From positions 1 through 16,187 of the forward strand of contig CAYXKM010000302.1 in assembly GCA_964465665.1 (NCBI GenBank): 16,187 bases of DNA. The letters run 5' to 3'. Positions within the stretch are counted from its first letter, which is position 1, and every line of letters starts with the position of its first letter. The notes beneath the pieces were generated by a model, which had not been told where the DNA came from, made no database searches, and saw only the letters and a program-made list of their open reading frames with translations. This DNA is from JAKEGN01 sp964465665. Lineage in GTDB: Bacteria; Pseudomonadota; Gammaproteobacteria; Steroidobacterales; Woeseiaceae. Below are positions 1 to 8,153 of the stretch, piece by piece. A program made the position numbers and the translations under genes.

Positions 1-2693
1 GGTCTTGCTGGATCGCTGAAGTTTCTCTCGATGCGGTCACAGAATGCGCTGTTTCCTGTCAGCGAGTTGTAGCAATCGTTGATGATGAACTGTCCGCTGG
101 GTTCGATGATCGTGTTCTCGATCTCGATCTCGTAATAGGTCATGCCGATCGAAAGTTCGAAGGCATCCGTAAACGGCTGGTCCCACGCAAATCCAGCCGA
201 CCACGAGTCGGACGTTTCTTCCTCCAGGTCCAGCGATCCGCCCGCTGCGATCTCCATGCTGTAGACATTGAATCCGTTGTTGTTGGCAATTGTAGGATCG
301 ACGCCGTTTGCCAGGCAGTTTGCAAGCACCTCAGCCTCGCGATCGTCGTTCGCCGGTATATAGGTACCGCTCATAGGATCCAGTGCGTCATCCGGAATCA
401 GGCACGGATCGAACAACGAAAGGAAGCCGCTCTGTGAGCGCAGGAACAGTTCGCGAAGGTTCGGCGCCCGGTACGAGGTGCCGACCGTGCCGCGAATGAG
501 CAGCGACTCGATCGGCCGATACCCGACCTTGTACGAGTGCGTCCAGGCGGAGCCGTAGTACTCATCGTCGGTCCAGCGGGTCGACAGGTTGACCGTCAGC
601 TCCTCGGCGCCAGGCTTGCCTGCGAGCAGCGGCAGCTCGATTTCGCCGAAGGCCTCGGTGGTGGTTTTCTTGCCCACAGCACCGCCGTCGGAGAAGAAGC
701 CGAAGAACAGCCCCTTCTCCGCAACTTCATCGGGCAGAGAACGAATTTCATCGTCTCGCCGCTCGAAGCCGATGCCTGCCGCTACGTTGCCGGCCGGCAT
801 GTCGAACAGCGTGCCGGTCATGTAGTAGCTGATGAGCGTCTGGTCGTATTCCGTGTCGAAATCGCGGGTGTCGAAAACGTAGTCGCGCTCGGCCTGCGTT
901 CCGAAGTCACCGATCAGATTGTCATACAGCGACGGGGCGAACATGTTCACTGGCACGCAGCCGGCGATGGCATCGGAACCGAGGGCGTCTTCCGCGAGTT
1001 CACCGGTTGCCCAGTTGAAATCCTGGTCGACTTCGCAGGGCGTCATCGTCGACGAGTATGCCCCGAGTGCCACGTAGAGTTTGTCCCCGCGTATGCCAGG
1101 CCTGTGAGACTCACCGGACGACTTCGAGAACACACCGGCAAGTTCCATGGTCCAGTTGTCCAGGCTGCCGAAGGTCATGAAAGGCAGGTCCGAACGCACA
1201 CCGCCGACGAAGCGCAGCTGATCGGCTTCGATGTCGGTGAAGTTTCGGTCGCCGCGTACATTGACGATGGGCTCCACCCAGATCGGACCGATCGGGCCGC
1301 CGAAGGTCTGATCGCAGCTGCCGCCCGAACTCGGATCGCAGCCGAATGTATTAAGGACCTGGTCGACGAAATTCGGGTTGTTCATCAGCGCGTCCCAGGC
1401 CACGCCGCAGTCCACGCCGCCTGCCGCGGCCGGGTTACAGATGTTGTACGGGTTGAGCGGCGGTACATCCGGGAACAACTGCGGCTCGCCGAAATCCGAG
1501 AAGTATTCCCGTTTGGCATACATCACTTCGAAGAACGGCGTGATATTGGCTTCGCCGGCGAATGTGTATTCGCCGTAGGCCATGAAGCTCTGCTGCTCGA
1601 CTTCCGGATACAGGTGTGCGTACTGTTGTGCGCCATTCAGGTTGTGGTCGGCAAAGTTGACATCCGTCACGCCGTCGCCGTCACCATCCACGCCGATGGC
1701 GCCGAACAGGGACGACTCCGAGAAACCGGGCCAGCCGCCGGCCGACTGCTGAAAACCTGGTGAGTAATAGATGCTGCCTGCCGCGCCGTCGAAGAGAAAT
1801 ACGCGGCTGGCCAGCCCGCCAACGAGGCATGGGCCAATGTCCATGCCATAAATCGTGGGCTCGAAAAGGCCGTCCGTGCGTATCTGGCCGTTTTCGTCGA
1901 CTTCGGCATGCCGCTCGCACCCGGCGGTCCAGGGCCGGTCGTCGAAAGTAACAGCCTCGCTGTCCACGTATTCGGCACCGACGCCGATGAAGCCGCGGTC
2001 GAAGTTCTTGCCCCAGACTGCACTCAGCGTGTTTTCGATTCCGTTACTATGATCCGGCACGCGGGAATAGGCCTCGAACTCGAAGCCGTCAAAGTCCTTG
2101 CGCATGATGATATTCGCGACACCGGCGACGGCATCGGAACCGTATACCGACGAGGCGCCATCCAGCAGCAGGTCGTACTGCTGCACGAGCGAGGTCGGTA
2201 CCAGGGAAAGATCCGCTGCGACCGGCGCGCCTTCCACACCGGCAGGCGCAACTCGCCGCCCGTTGATCAGCACCAGTGTCCTTGCAGCGCCGAGACCGCG
2301 CAGGTCTATGGTGGTCGCGCCCGGTCCGTTGTCCAGAACGAAAGCCGTGAACGTCAGATCGATCTGTTGTCCGCTCGATGCCGTCGATTCCTGGAGGATA
2401 TCGCCGGCATCCATCAAACCGACTTCGCGGGATACCTGGCCGGTAATGACCTGCAGCGGTGCGATGCTGCTGTAAGTATCACGTTTCAGGCGCGAGCCGG
2501 TCACGATCACTTCATCGACGGGCTCGTCCGAGTCGTCGAGCGTTTCTTCTTCCTCGGCTGCGACTGTCACGTCGTCCGCCACACCCTCGTCTTGCGCGAA
2601 TGCCAGTGGCATCGCAAGCAACATCAATGGAATCATCAAGGACAATAAGCCCCAGTACCGTACCGGTACGGCGGGCAGCGCGTCGATTCTCAT
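1..2693 (-). CDS. TonB-dependent outer-membrane receptor, C-terminus beyond the window
   Basis: The minus-strand frame is open from an ATG at 2693 to the left edge: 897 codons with no stop and no frameshift at the points I checked along it. An AAGGGG ribosome site lies about 6 nt upstream of the ATG. Residues 1-33 form a signal peptide with a hydrophobic core and an AFA|Q cleavage site, followed by an acidic linker and a TonB-box-like DEVIVTGSR at 60-68. The plug domain follows, with DLRGLG (130-135), LVLINGRRV (140-148) and GASSVYGSDAVAGVANIIM (179-197), motifs typical of this receptor family. The rest is barrel sequence with long extracellular loops that contain about twelve cysteines. The family imports scarce ligands using TonB energy; the ligand cannot be read from sequence. 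The last barrel strands and terminal aromatic residue are outside the window. It is divergent from the DUF5916 gene and peptidase block, so a peptide-like ligand is possible (inference). Confidence 0.95.
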   Translation of the reverse strand, partial: MRIDALPAVPVRYWGLLSLMIPLMLLAMPLAFAQDEGVADDVTVAAEEEETLDDSDEPVDEVIVTGSRLKRDTYSSIAPLQVITGQVSREVGLMDAGDILQESTASSGQQIDLTFTAFVLDNGPGATTIDLRGLGAARTLVLINGRRVAPAGVEGAPVAADLSLVPTSLVQQYDLLLDGASSVYGSDAVAGVANIIMRKDFDGFEFEAYSRVPDHSNGIENTLSAVWGKNFDRGFIGVGAEYVDSEAVTFDDRPWTAGCERHAEVDENGQIRTDGLFEPTIYGMDIGPCLVGGLASRVFLFDGAAGSIYYSPGFQQSAGGWPGFSESSLFGAIGVDGDGDGVTDVNFADHNLNGAQQYAHLYPEVEQQSFMAYGEYTFAGEANITPFFEVMYAKREYFSDFGEPQLFPDVPPLNPYNICNPAAAGGVDCGVAWDALMNNPNFVDQVLNTFGCDPSSGGSCDQTFGGPIGPIWVEPIVNVRGDRNFTDIEADQLRFVGGVRSDLPFMTFGSLDNWTMELAGVFSKSSGESHRPGIRGDKLYVALGAYSSTMTPCEVDQDFNWATGELAEDALGSDAIAGCVPVNMFAPSLYDNLIGDFGTQAERDYVFDTRDFDTEYDQTLISYYMTGTLFDMPAGNVAAGIGFERRDDEIRSLPDEVAEKGLFFGFFSDGGAVGKKTTTEAFGEIELPLLAGKPGAEELTVNLSTRWTDDEYYGSAWTHSYKVGYRPIESLLIRGTVGTSYRAPNLRELFLRSQSGFLSLFDPCLIPDDALDPMSGTYIPANDDREAEVLANCLANGVDPTIANNNGFNVYSMEIAAGGSLDLEEETSDSWSAGFAWDQPFTDAFELSIGMTYYEIEIENTIIEPSGQFIINDCYNSLTGNSAFCDRIERNFSDPAR

Positions 2694-2839
2694 GTTTTTC
2701 CCCTTATGCAGACTTGTTTTGGCGGGCGGATAGTTCCAGCTCTGCTCGTGTCGGCGCATGCAGTACGGCAACACTTTGCAAGCCGATCATGCGAAAAGTT
2801 TCAGCCGTTGTAAATGCCGCACGGCCATCGGTCCGGGAT

Positions 2840-2869
2840 ATGTTAAATTCTGTTGTAAAAAGGTCACAA
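2840..2869 (-). promoter_or_regulatory. Possible sigma-70-like promoter for the TonB receptor gene
   Basis: On the minus strand TTGTGA (2869-2864) is followed after 17-18 bp by TTAACA/TAACAT (2846-2840). Each element matches about four of six consensus bases at best, in a locally AT-rich stretch. Transcription would begin near 2832 and give a leader of roughly 140 nt. This is a pattern match only. Confidence 0.3.
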
Positions 2870-2921
2870 AAATGCCCAGGTTTGCACAATCTAGCCACTT
2901 CTTCGTTGTACACGACGCACG

Positions 2922-2948
2922 ACTCTTAGGCCAAACCGTTATAAGAGT
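2922..2948. promoter_or_regulatory. Operator-like inverted repeat ACTCTTA-N13-TAAGAGT
   Basis: ACTCTTA (2922-2928) and its exact reverse complement TAAGAGT (2942-2948) are separated by 13 bp, so the half-site centres are 20 bp apart, about two helical turns. That is the geometry of a site for a dimeric repressor or activator. A TATAAG hexamer (2940-2945) overlaps the right arm and could be a rightward -10 element, but I see no good -35 partner. No regulator gene lies in the window. Confidence 0.35.
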
Positions 2949-2994
2949 GAGGCGAAAAAGCCTCGCCAGGCAAGTTGCGCGATCCCTTGAAACG

Positions 2995-3045
2995 GTTCGC
3001 CGGATCGTCCGCAGGCATGGCGTCCGGGTTGACCCGGCGGCGAAC
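2995..3045 (+). repeat. Nested inverted repeats in the presumed leader of the DUF5916 gene
   Basis: The outer arms GTTCGCCG (2995-3002) and CGGCGAAC (3038-3045) are exact reverse complements. Inside them CCGGGT-TG-ACCCGG (3024-3037) forms a second GC-rich stem with a two-base centre. No T-tract follows, so this is not a classic intrinsic terminator. It could be an RNA structure or a protein site, or chance in GC-rich DNA. Confidence 0.3.
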
Positions 3046-3175
3046 TTGAAGTGGCGGCCGTTTGATTCCTGTCGTCCGCCCGCTAACATCACCCGCCAAT
3101 CCGCTAGCTAGCCGGAACATCCCTGTCGTCGGCTCGAGCGGCTTAACTGACGTCCTTGTCGTTCGGGGGTAGCAG

Positions 3176-5395
3176 GTGTACGGAAAACGGTATCGCAGAC
3201 TTCTGCGATGCGCTGGCATCGCTTGTTTGCTTTGGCAAGGGCATTGCGCGTTCGCGCAATCGGCACCGTCGACGCCGCCCGCCATGCACGCTGCGGAACT
3301 CGTGTCTGCGCCAGTGCTGGATGGCGTCGTCATCGGCGACATGGCCTGGGAGGGCGTCGTACCTGCCAGCGGATTCTGGCAGGTGCAACCCGACGAGGGG
3401 CGTCCCGCCAGCCAGCAAACCGAAGTATTCATCGGTTTTTTGCGGGATGCGCTCTACATCGGTGTGATTGCCTACGATGGAGAGCCTGACGCGATTATCG
3501 TGGCCGACAGCCGGCGCGATTCGGATCTCAGCAACACCGACAGTTTCCAGGTCATCATCGACGGTCTGCTGGACCGGCAGAACGGCTATGTTTTCGGCAC
3601 CAGCCCCGCCGGCCTCGAGTATGACGGGCAGGTGGTGCGCGAAGGTGCCGGCCAGTTCGGTTCCGGCGGCGGCGGGTTCAATCTGAACTGGGACGGGACC
3701 TGGGATGTCGCCGCCAAGATTTCCGACATCGGCTGGAGTGCGGAAATGCGCATTCCGTTTCGAACTCTGCGCTACGGATCGGGCGATGACCAGACCTGGG
3801 GAATAAACTTTCAGCGCAACATCCGCCGCAACAACGAAATTACTTACTGGGCACCGTTGTCCATAGAGCGGAATCTTTACCGGGTTTCCGAAGCAGGAAC
3901 CATAAGTGGAATTTCACCGCCGGTGCAGCGCAACCTGAAAGTGACGCCGTATGTGCTCGGCAAGTCCTCGCAGGGCGGCGAACTCGCGGGCACGGAGAAC
4001 GACACCGAGTTCGGTTTTGACGTCAAGTACTCGATTACCCCACGGCTGACCTTTGACGGTACCTGGAACACCGATTTCGCACAGGTCGAAGCCGATGAGC
4101 AGCAGTTGAACCTCGACCGGTTCAGCCTGTTCTTTCCGGAGAAACGTCCGTTTTTCCTCGAGAATGCCGGCCAGTTTACAATCGGCAACCCGGAACAGGT
4201 TGAATTGTTCTTCAGCCGGCGCATCGGCGTTGCCGAAGATGGCGAGCAGATTCCCATCGAGGGTGGGGTGCGCCTCTCGGGGAAAGCCGGCATCAGTACC
4301 AATCTCGGATTCCTCTACATGAGTTCCGAGGCGGTCGAGGGAATCGCACCGGGAAACGAGTTCACGGTTGCCCGCGTGAATCAGGAACTGCCGAATCGCT
4401 CGGCGATCGGTGCGATGTTCATCAATCGGCAGGGCGATGGCAGTTACCTGGTCACGGCGGACGATGACGAGAATCAGACTTACGCGATCGACGGTCGCTG
4501 GGGCATTGGTGACAATTTGCTGCTGTCGGCGTGGGCCGCACAGACCTCGACGCCCGGACTCGATGGACGCGACGATGCGTTTGCGCTCAAGGCTGACTAC
4601 GATTCATCGACCTGGTCGTATCGCCTCAATTACACCGAGGTGGGCGGCGACTTCAACCCGGAAGTCGGATTTCTGACGCGTACCGAGTATCAGCGCATCG
4701 AGGGGTTCGTCATGCGGCGTATCCGCCCGGATAAACTGTGGGGCCTGCTCGAGGTCCGGCCGCACTCGTCGTATAACGGTTACTGGGATTTCGACGGGTT
4801 CCAGGAAACCGGTTTCTGGCACAACGACGTACACTGGGCGTTCCGCAACGGTCATGAAGTGCACACCGGCGTAAATTTTACGCGATCCGGTCTGACCGAA
4901 CCTTTCGATATTATCGATGGCGTTACGATACAGCCGGGAACTTACGATCACGTCGAAGGGCAGCTGATCTTCTTCACCAATCAGGGCGCGCCGTTCAGTT
5001 TCGAATTGTATTCGGTCATTGGCGGCCAGTTCGGCGGCGATCGGGTGTCGCTGGAACCCATAATACGTTACCGGATAGGGGAAACCTTCAGTTCGGAACT
5101 GTCCTATGCCTACAACGACTTTGATTTGCCGGTACCCGGGGGACAATTCGAGGCCAATCTCGCGCGGCTGCGACTTTCGTACTCGTTCACCCCGAAAATC
5201 CTCCTGCAGGCACTGGTGCAGTACAACGAACTCGAGGACGCCATCGCGAGCAACCTGCGTTTCTCATGGCTGCAATCCGCAAACTCGGGGCTGTATCTGG
5301 TGTACAACGAGGTCGATGAGAACGGTGTCGGCGCATTGCCAACCGGGCGCGAGATCATACTGAAGTACAGCCATATTTTTGACGTGTTCAACTAG
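3176..5395 (+). CDS. Secreted CBM9-like / DUF5916 outer-membrane protein
   Basis: The protein has 739 residues. It starts at a GTG with a GGGGGT ribosome site 6 nt upstream; this start gives a complete signal peptide (basic YGKRYRR, hydrophobic core, AFA|QSA cleavage near residue 28), which supports it. Residues about 35-220 resemble the carbohydrate-binding family 9-like domain (VLDGVVIGDMAW, TEVFIGFLRDALYIGVIAYD, then DSFQVIIDG). From about 235 to the end it matches the DUF5916 C-terminal region, including the hallmark FFPEKRPFFLEN (about 319-330) and ELFFSRRIG, and alternating polar/apolar strands suggest an outer-membrane barrel. The biochemical role of DUF5916 proteins is not established; they often sit near TonB receptors and peptidases in envelope-associated loci. 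Here it leads a rightward gene block with a peptidase 53 nt downstream, so surface binding or passage of a peptide or glycan is plausible (inference). Confidence 0.9.
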   Translation: MYGKRYRRLLRCAGIACLLWQGHCAFAQSAPSTPPAMHAAELVSAPVLDGVVIGDMAWEGVVPASGFWQVQPDEGRPASQQTEVFIGFLRDALYIGVIAYDGEPDAIIVADSRRDSDLSNTDSFQVIIDGLLDRQNGYVFGTSPAGLEYDGQVVREGAGQFGSGGGGFNLNWDGTWDVAAKISDIGWSAEMRIPFRTLRYGSGDDQTWGINFQRNIRRNNEITYWAPLSIERNLYRVSEAGTISGISPPVQRNLKVTPYVLGKSSQGGELAGTENDTEFGFDVKYSITPRLTFDGTWNTDFAQVEADEQQLNLDRFSLFFPEKRPFFLENAGQFTIGNPEQVELFFSRRIGVAEDGEQIPIEGGVRLSGKAGISTNLGFLYMSSEAVEGIAPGNEFTVARVNQELPNRSAIGAMFINRQGDGSYLVTADDDENQTYAIDGRWGIGDNLLLSAWAAQTSTPGLDGRDDAFALKADYDSSTWSYRLNYTEVGGDFNPEVGFLTRTEYQRIEGFVMRRIRPDKLWGLLEVRPHSSYNGYWDFDGFQETGFWHNDVHWAFRNGHEVHTGVNFTRSGLTEPFDIIDGVTIQPGTYDHVEGQLIFFTNQGAPFSFELYSVIGGQFGGDRVSLEPIIRYRIGETFSSELSYAYNDFDLPVPGGQFEANLARLRLSYSFTPKILLQALVQYNELEDAIASNLRFSWLQSANSGLYLVYNEVDENGVGALPTGREIILKYSHIFDVFN

Positions 5396-5448
5396 GCAGT
5401 TTCGCGTTCGCCGGAAGGCTGCTGCATTGATTATCGGGAGACAACGAA

Positions 5449-6651
5449 ATGCATTGCAAAGCGGGAATCGCAGGAATCTTGTTGTGCGCGCTGCTCTTTG
5501 GCAGCCTGGCGTTATCGGAAGCGAACGCCGAAGAGCGCCCGCGCGCTCGTGACGTCGGGCTCGTGGTCGGGACCTTTCCGACCGGCCCGCTGAATGCGAT
5601 AACCGATGTCGGCGGCGTTCGCGTCGGGCATGCAACACTGATCGCGGGCGATGACATTCGCACCGGCGTCACGGCAATCATTCCGGCGCCGGGTAACCTT
5701 TATACGCAGCCGGTGCCTGCCTGGGTTCATGTCGGCAACGGGTACGGCAAACTCATCGGCGAGACCCAAGTGAGGGAGTTCGGCGAAATAGAAACACCGA
5801 TCCTGCTGACGTGTACGCTTTGCGTCTGGAGTGCAGCCAATGCGCTTAAGGAATGGAATTACCTGCAGCCGGGCATGGGTGAACACACGGTGAACCCGGT
5901 GGTCGGTGAGACCAATGATTCCGAAGTCAACAACATGTGGGCCGATCCGATCGGACGCGAGCAGGTTTTTGCCGCGCTGGACAATGCAAAGGCTGGCCCG
6001 GTCGAGGAGGGCAGCGTCGGTGCCGGCACAGGCACGCAGGCTTTTGGCTGGAAAGGCGGAATCGGCACCAGCTCGCGCGTGCTGCCGGACTCCCTCGGCG
6101 GATACACGATCGGCGTATTGGTGCAGACCAATTACGGAGGCGTATTGACCATGAACGGCGCGCCGGTCGGACGGGAGCTCGGCAATTTTTCCTACAAGGA
6201 AGAACTCAAGGCGAGCGGCGCGAGTGACGGCCAGGGAGACGGATCGATCATGATCGTCGTTGCGACCGATGCTCCGTTGACTGCGCGGAATCTCGACAGG
6301 CTGGGGATGCGGGCAATGATGGGACTTGCGCGCACGGGTTCGTTCGCGAGTAACGGCTCGGGCGACTACGTGATCGCGTTTTCGACAGACCGGAGCGGTC
6401 GCCGGCCGCGCAGCAGCGACACAGCCGTGTCATCCGATGTGCTGGTGAACGAATCGATGTCACCCCTGTTTGCCGCAACGGCTGAAGCCACCGAGGAAGC
6501 CATCTATAACGCGATACTCAAGGCGACCACGATCAGCAGTTCGCGCGGAACGCTCGAGGCTGTTCCGCTGGAGGCGGTCAGCGAGATATTGCAGAAGTAC
6601 AATGTGCTTAACTGGGACAGGACACTGTCACCGGGAAAGCCGCAGACCTGA
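5449..6651 (+). CDS. Exported P1-family (DmpA/BapA-type, S58) aminopeptidase
   Basis: The protein has 400 residues, starting at an ATG with GGGAG 8 nt upstream. The N-terminus is a signal peptide (MHCKAG, hydrophobic core, cleavage near ANA|EE around residue 27), so the mature enzyme should be periplasmic. The P1/S58 fold is clear: GLVVGTFPTGPLNAITDVGG near the start, GTGTQAFGWKGGIGTSSR in the middle, and the self-processing site GDGSIMIVVATDAPL. In this family the precursor cleaves itself before a serine that becomes the N-terminal nucleophile; here that is Gly265-Ser266, preceded by the conserved Asn228 in TNYGG. Characterised relatives are L-aminopeptidases/D-amino-acid esterases (DmpA) or beta-peptidyl aminopeptidases (BapA); sequence alone does not tell which. 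The downstream sodium symporter and DadA suggest that its released amino acids are imported and oxidised (inference). Confidence 0.92.
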   Translation: MHCKAGIAGILLCALLFGSLALSEANAEERPRARDVGLVVGTFPTGPLNAITDVGGVRVGHATLIAGDDIRTGVTAIIPAPGNLYTQPVPAWVHVGNGYGKLIGETQVREFGEIETPILLTCTLCVWSAANALKEWNYLQPGMGEHTVNPVVGETNDSEVNNMWADPIGREQVFAALDNAKAGPVEEGSVGAGTGTQAFGWKGGIGTSSRVLPDSLGGYTIGVLVQTNYGGVLTMNGAPVGRELGNFSYKEELKASGASDGQGDGSIMIVVATDAPLTARNLDRLGMRAMMGLARTGSFASNGSGDYVIAFSTDRSGRRPRSSDTAVSSDVLVNESMSPLFAATAEATEEAIYNAILKATTISSSRGTLEAVPLEAVSEILQKYNVLNWDRTLSPGKPQT

Positions 6652-6762
6652 CAGGACTAAAGCGAGCGCAAACGCATGTTAGGATTGCCAAAACGCAAAG
6701 CGGGTTGCGCGACGTCACTCCGGGGCTAGCGAGACCCGACAATCAACGATCAGGGAGCAACC
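6652..6762 (+). other. Short intergenic leader with AAACGCA direct repeats
   Basis: The 111 nt between the peptidase and symporter genes hold a direct repeat AAACGCA (6670-6676 and 6691-6697, period 21 bp) and a distant 6-bp inverted repeat GCGCAA (6666-6671) / TTGCGC (6705-6710). No hairpin with a T-tract and no convincing promoter were seen, so transcription may read through from the peptidase. Confidence 0.3.
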
Positions 6763-8139
6763 ATGGCGGGATCTGCGGGCTCGACAGAACAATGGTCTTC
6801 GCGGTTGGGATTCCTGCTGGCCGCCATCGGCTTCTCCGTCGGCCTCGGCAATATCTGGCGATTTCCCTATCTCACCGGCGAAAACGGCGGCAGCGCATTT
6901 CTTATCATTTATCTCTTGTGCGCATTCGCCATCGGGCTGCCGCTACTGATCAGCGAAATCACCATCGGGCGACGGGGACGCGCCGGCTCCTCCGGAAGCG
7001 TGCGCGCCGTTGCCGTCGAATCCGGTCGCAGCAAGCGCTGGGGCGGAGTCGGCACGCTCGGTGTGTTTTGCGTATTCATCATCCTCTCGTATTACTCGGT
7101 ACTGACGGGCTGGACTTTCGACTATTTCCTGCGGGCTGCCGGCGGTACTTTCGAGGACATAGGCGCCGAGGCATCCGCGACTATGTTCTCCAGCCTGATG
7201 GGCGACCCCTTGAGGTTGTTGTTCTGGAACACCGTTGTCTATCTGCTGGTCATTTTCGTCATCCGGCGAGGTGTTCAGTCAGGTATCGAGAAAGCGGGCA
7301 AGGTACTTATGCCGGCCCTGTTCCTGACACTGATAGTGATGGTCATTTACGGCACGGTCGCCGGCGATATCGGCGCTGCGCTCACGTTCCTGCTGGAACC
7401 GGATTTTTCGAAAGTCGGTTTTCGTACCGTCATGGTTGCGATCGGCCAGGCATTTTTCTCCATCGGCATCGGCATGGCCGCGTTGATTACATTCGGATCG
7501 TACTTGCCGAAGGAAGTCTCGATTCCGCGTTCAGCGACAATCATCATCCTTGCGGACACCAGCGTTGCGCTGCTCGCCGGGTTTGCCGTCTTTCCTCTGG
7601 TTTTTGCTTACGGTCTCGAACCGTCGAGCGGCCCGGGCCTGATTTTCCAGACTTTGCCTATGGCTTTCGGCCAAATGCCCGGAGGGCAGTTTTTCGGTGG
7701 CATTTTTTTCGTGCTTCTGATCGCGGCCGCGCTGTCGTCGTGCCTCGGTTGCGCGGAAGGAGTGACCAACTGGCTGGAAGAACAACTGGGAATCCGGCGC
7801 CAGGTCGGCGTGGTTTACATGGCAACGGCCTCGTGGCTGGTCGGTCTTCTGACGATCATGTCACTCGGCGACTGGTCCCATGTCCGGCCACTCGGATTCA
7901 TACCGGCGTTCGCCGAGAAAACCATCTTCGACACATTGGACTTTTTTGCAGCGAATATCCTGTTGCTCACGGGCGCGACACTCACGGCGGTATTTTTCGG
8001 CTGGCTGGTGCCTAAACAGCTGAAACTCGATGCAATGGGCGTCAGCGACGGGCTGTTTTTCTCTTTCTGGCGATTCATGATCCGTTTTGTCATACCACCC
8101 GTTCTGCTGGTGGTACTGGTCATGGGACTCATCGAGTAA
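6763..8139 (+). CDS. Sodium-dependent amino-acid transporter, NSS (SNF) family
   Basis: The protein has 458 residues, starting at an ATG with AGGGAG 5 nt upstream. It carries the family signature GFSVGLGNIWRFPYLTGENG (23-42) in the unwound first helix. About eleven membrane segments can be counted, the usual number for bacterial members such as MhsT and Tyt1. The sixth helix region (AIGQAFFSIGIGMAALITFGSY) and eighth helix (AAALSSCLGCAEGV) match the family's substrate/sodium core; Ser325-Ser326 lie where LeuT has its Na2-site Thr354-Ser355. These inner-membrane symporters couple sodium entry to uptake of amino acids or related amines. The substrate is not readable, but its place between an exported aminopeptidase and an amino-acid dehydrogenase points to amino acids released in the periplasm (inference). 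The next gene starts 14 nt after its stop. Confidence 0.95.
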   Translation: MAGSAGSTEQWSSRLGFLLAAIGFSVGLGNIWRFPYLTGENGGSAFLIIYLLCAFAIGLPLLISEITIGRRGRAGSSGSVRAVAVESGRSKRWGGVGTLGVFCVFIILSYYSVLTGWTFDYFLRAAGGTFEDIGAEASATMFSSLMGDPLRLLFWNTVVYLLVIFVIRRGVQSGIEKAGKVLMPALFLTLIVMVIYGTVAGDIGAALTFLLEPDFSKVGFRTVMVAIGQAFFSIGIGMAALITFGSYLPKEVSIPRSATIIILADTSVALLAGFAVFPLVFAYGLEPSSGPGLIFQTLPMAFGQMPGGQFFGGIFFVLLIAAALSSCLGCAEGVTNWLEEQLGIRRQVGVVYMATASWLVGLLTIMSLGDWSHVRPLGFIPAFAEKTIFDTLDFFAANILLLTGATLTAVFFGWLVPKQLKLDAMGVSDGLFFSFWRFMIRFVIPPVLLVVLVMGLIE

Positions 8140-8140
8140 C

Positions 8141-8153
8141 AGGCGGGAGACCG
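8141..8153 (+). promoter_or_regulatory. Ribosome site that bears on the TTG start of the isomerase gene
   Basis: GGGAG (8145-8149) lies 4 nt before the TTG at 8154. A second in-frame TTG at 8169 has GGGGA (8156-8160) 8 nt upstream, so both are possible. The first in-frame ATG (8187) has no recognisable ribosome site and leaves a signal peptide without a basic start. Confidence 0.45.

Larger units (their letters stand above)
2694..3175. other. Divergent intergenic region, 482 bp
   Basis: This non-coding stretch separates the divergent receptor gene and DUF5916 gene and should hold the promoters for both. It is more AT-rich around 2836-2880 than the flanking coding DNA. It contains a possible minus-strand promoter (2840-2869), a 7-bp inverted repeat spaced like a dimeric operator (2922-2948), and a nested inverted repeat (2995-3045) in the presumed leader of the rightward gene. 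Short open frames on both strands encode nothing I recognise. Confidence 0.7.

Noticed and set aside
537..1763. A 408-codon plus-strand open frame
   Set aside because: It lies antisense to the clearly coding TonB receptor, its translation has no recognisable domain, and long antisense frames are common opposite GC-rich genes.
2704..2913. A 69-codon minus-strand frame ending 10 nt before the receptor ATG, a possible leader peptide or small gene
   Set aside because: Its stop position is suggestive of coupling, but the translation is unrecognisable, the start would be a GTG without a ribosome site, and the best promoter candidate lies inside it.
2949..2964. GAGGC-GAAAAA-GCCTC as an intrinsic terminator
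   Set aside because: The stem is only 5 bp, no T-tract follows on either strand, and no gene ends nearby.
2758..3111. A 117-codon plus-strand frame in the divergent intergenic region
   Set aside because: The composition is unlike the neighbouring proteins, there is no family resemblance, and it spans the inverted repeats that look regulatory.
6705..8015. A 436-codon plus-strand open frame
   Set aside because: It is a shifted frame over the sodium symporter gene; the translation is arginine/histidine-rich with no membrane helices, whereas the symporter frame carries the full family signature.
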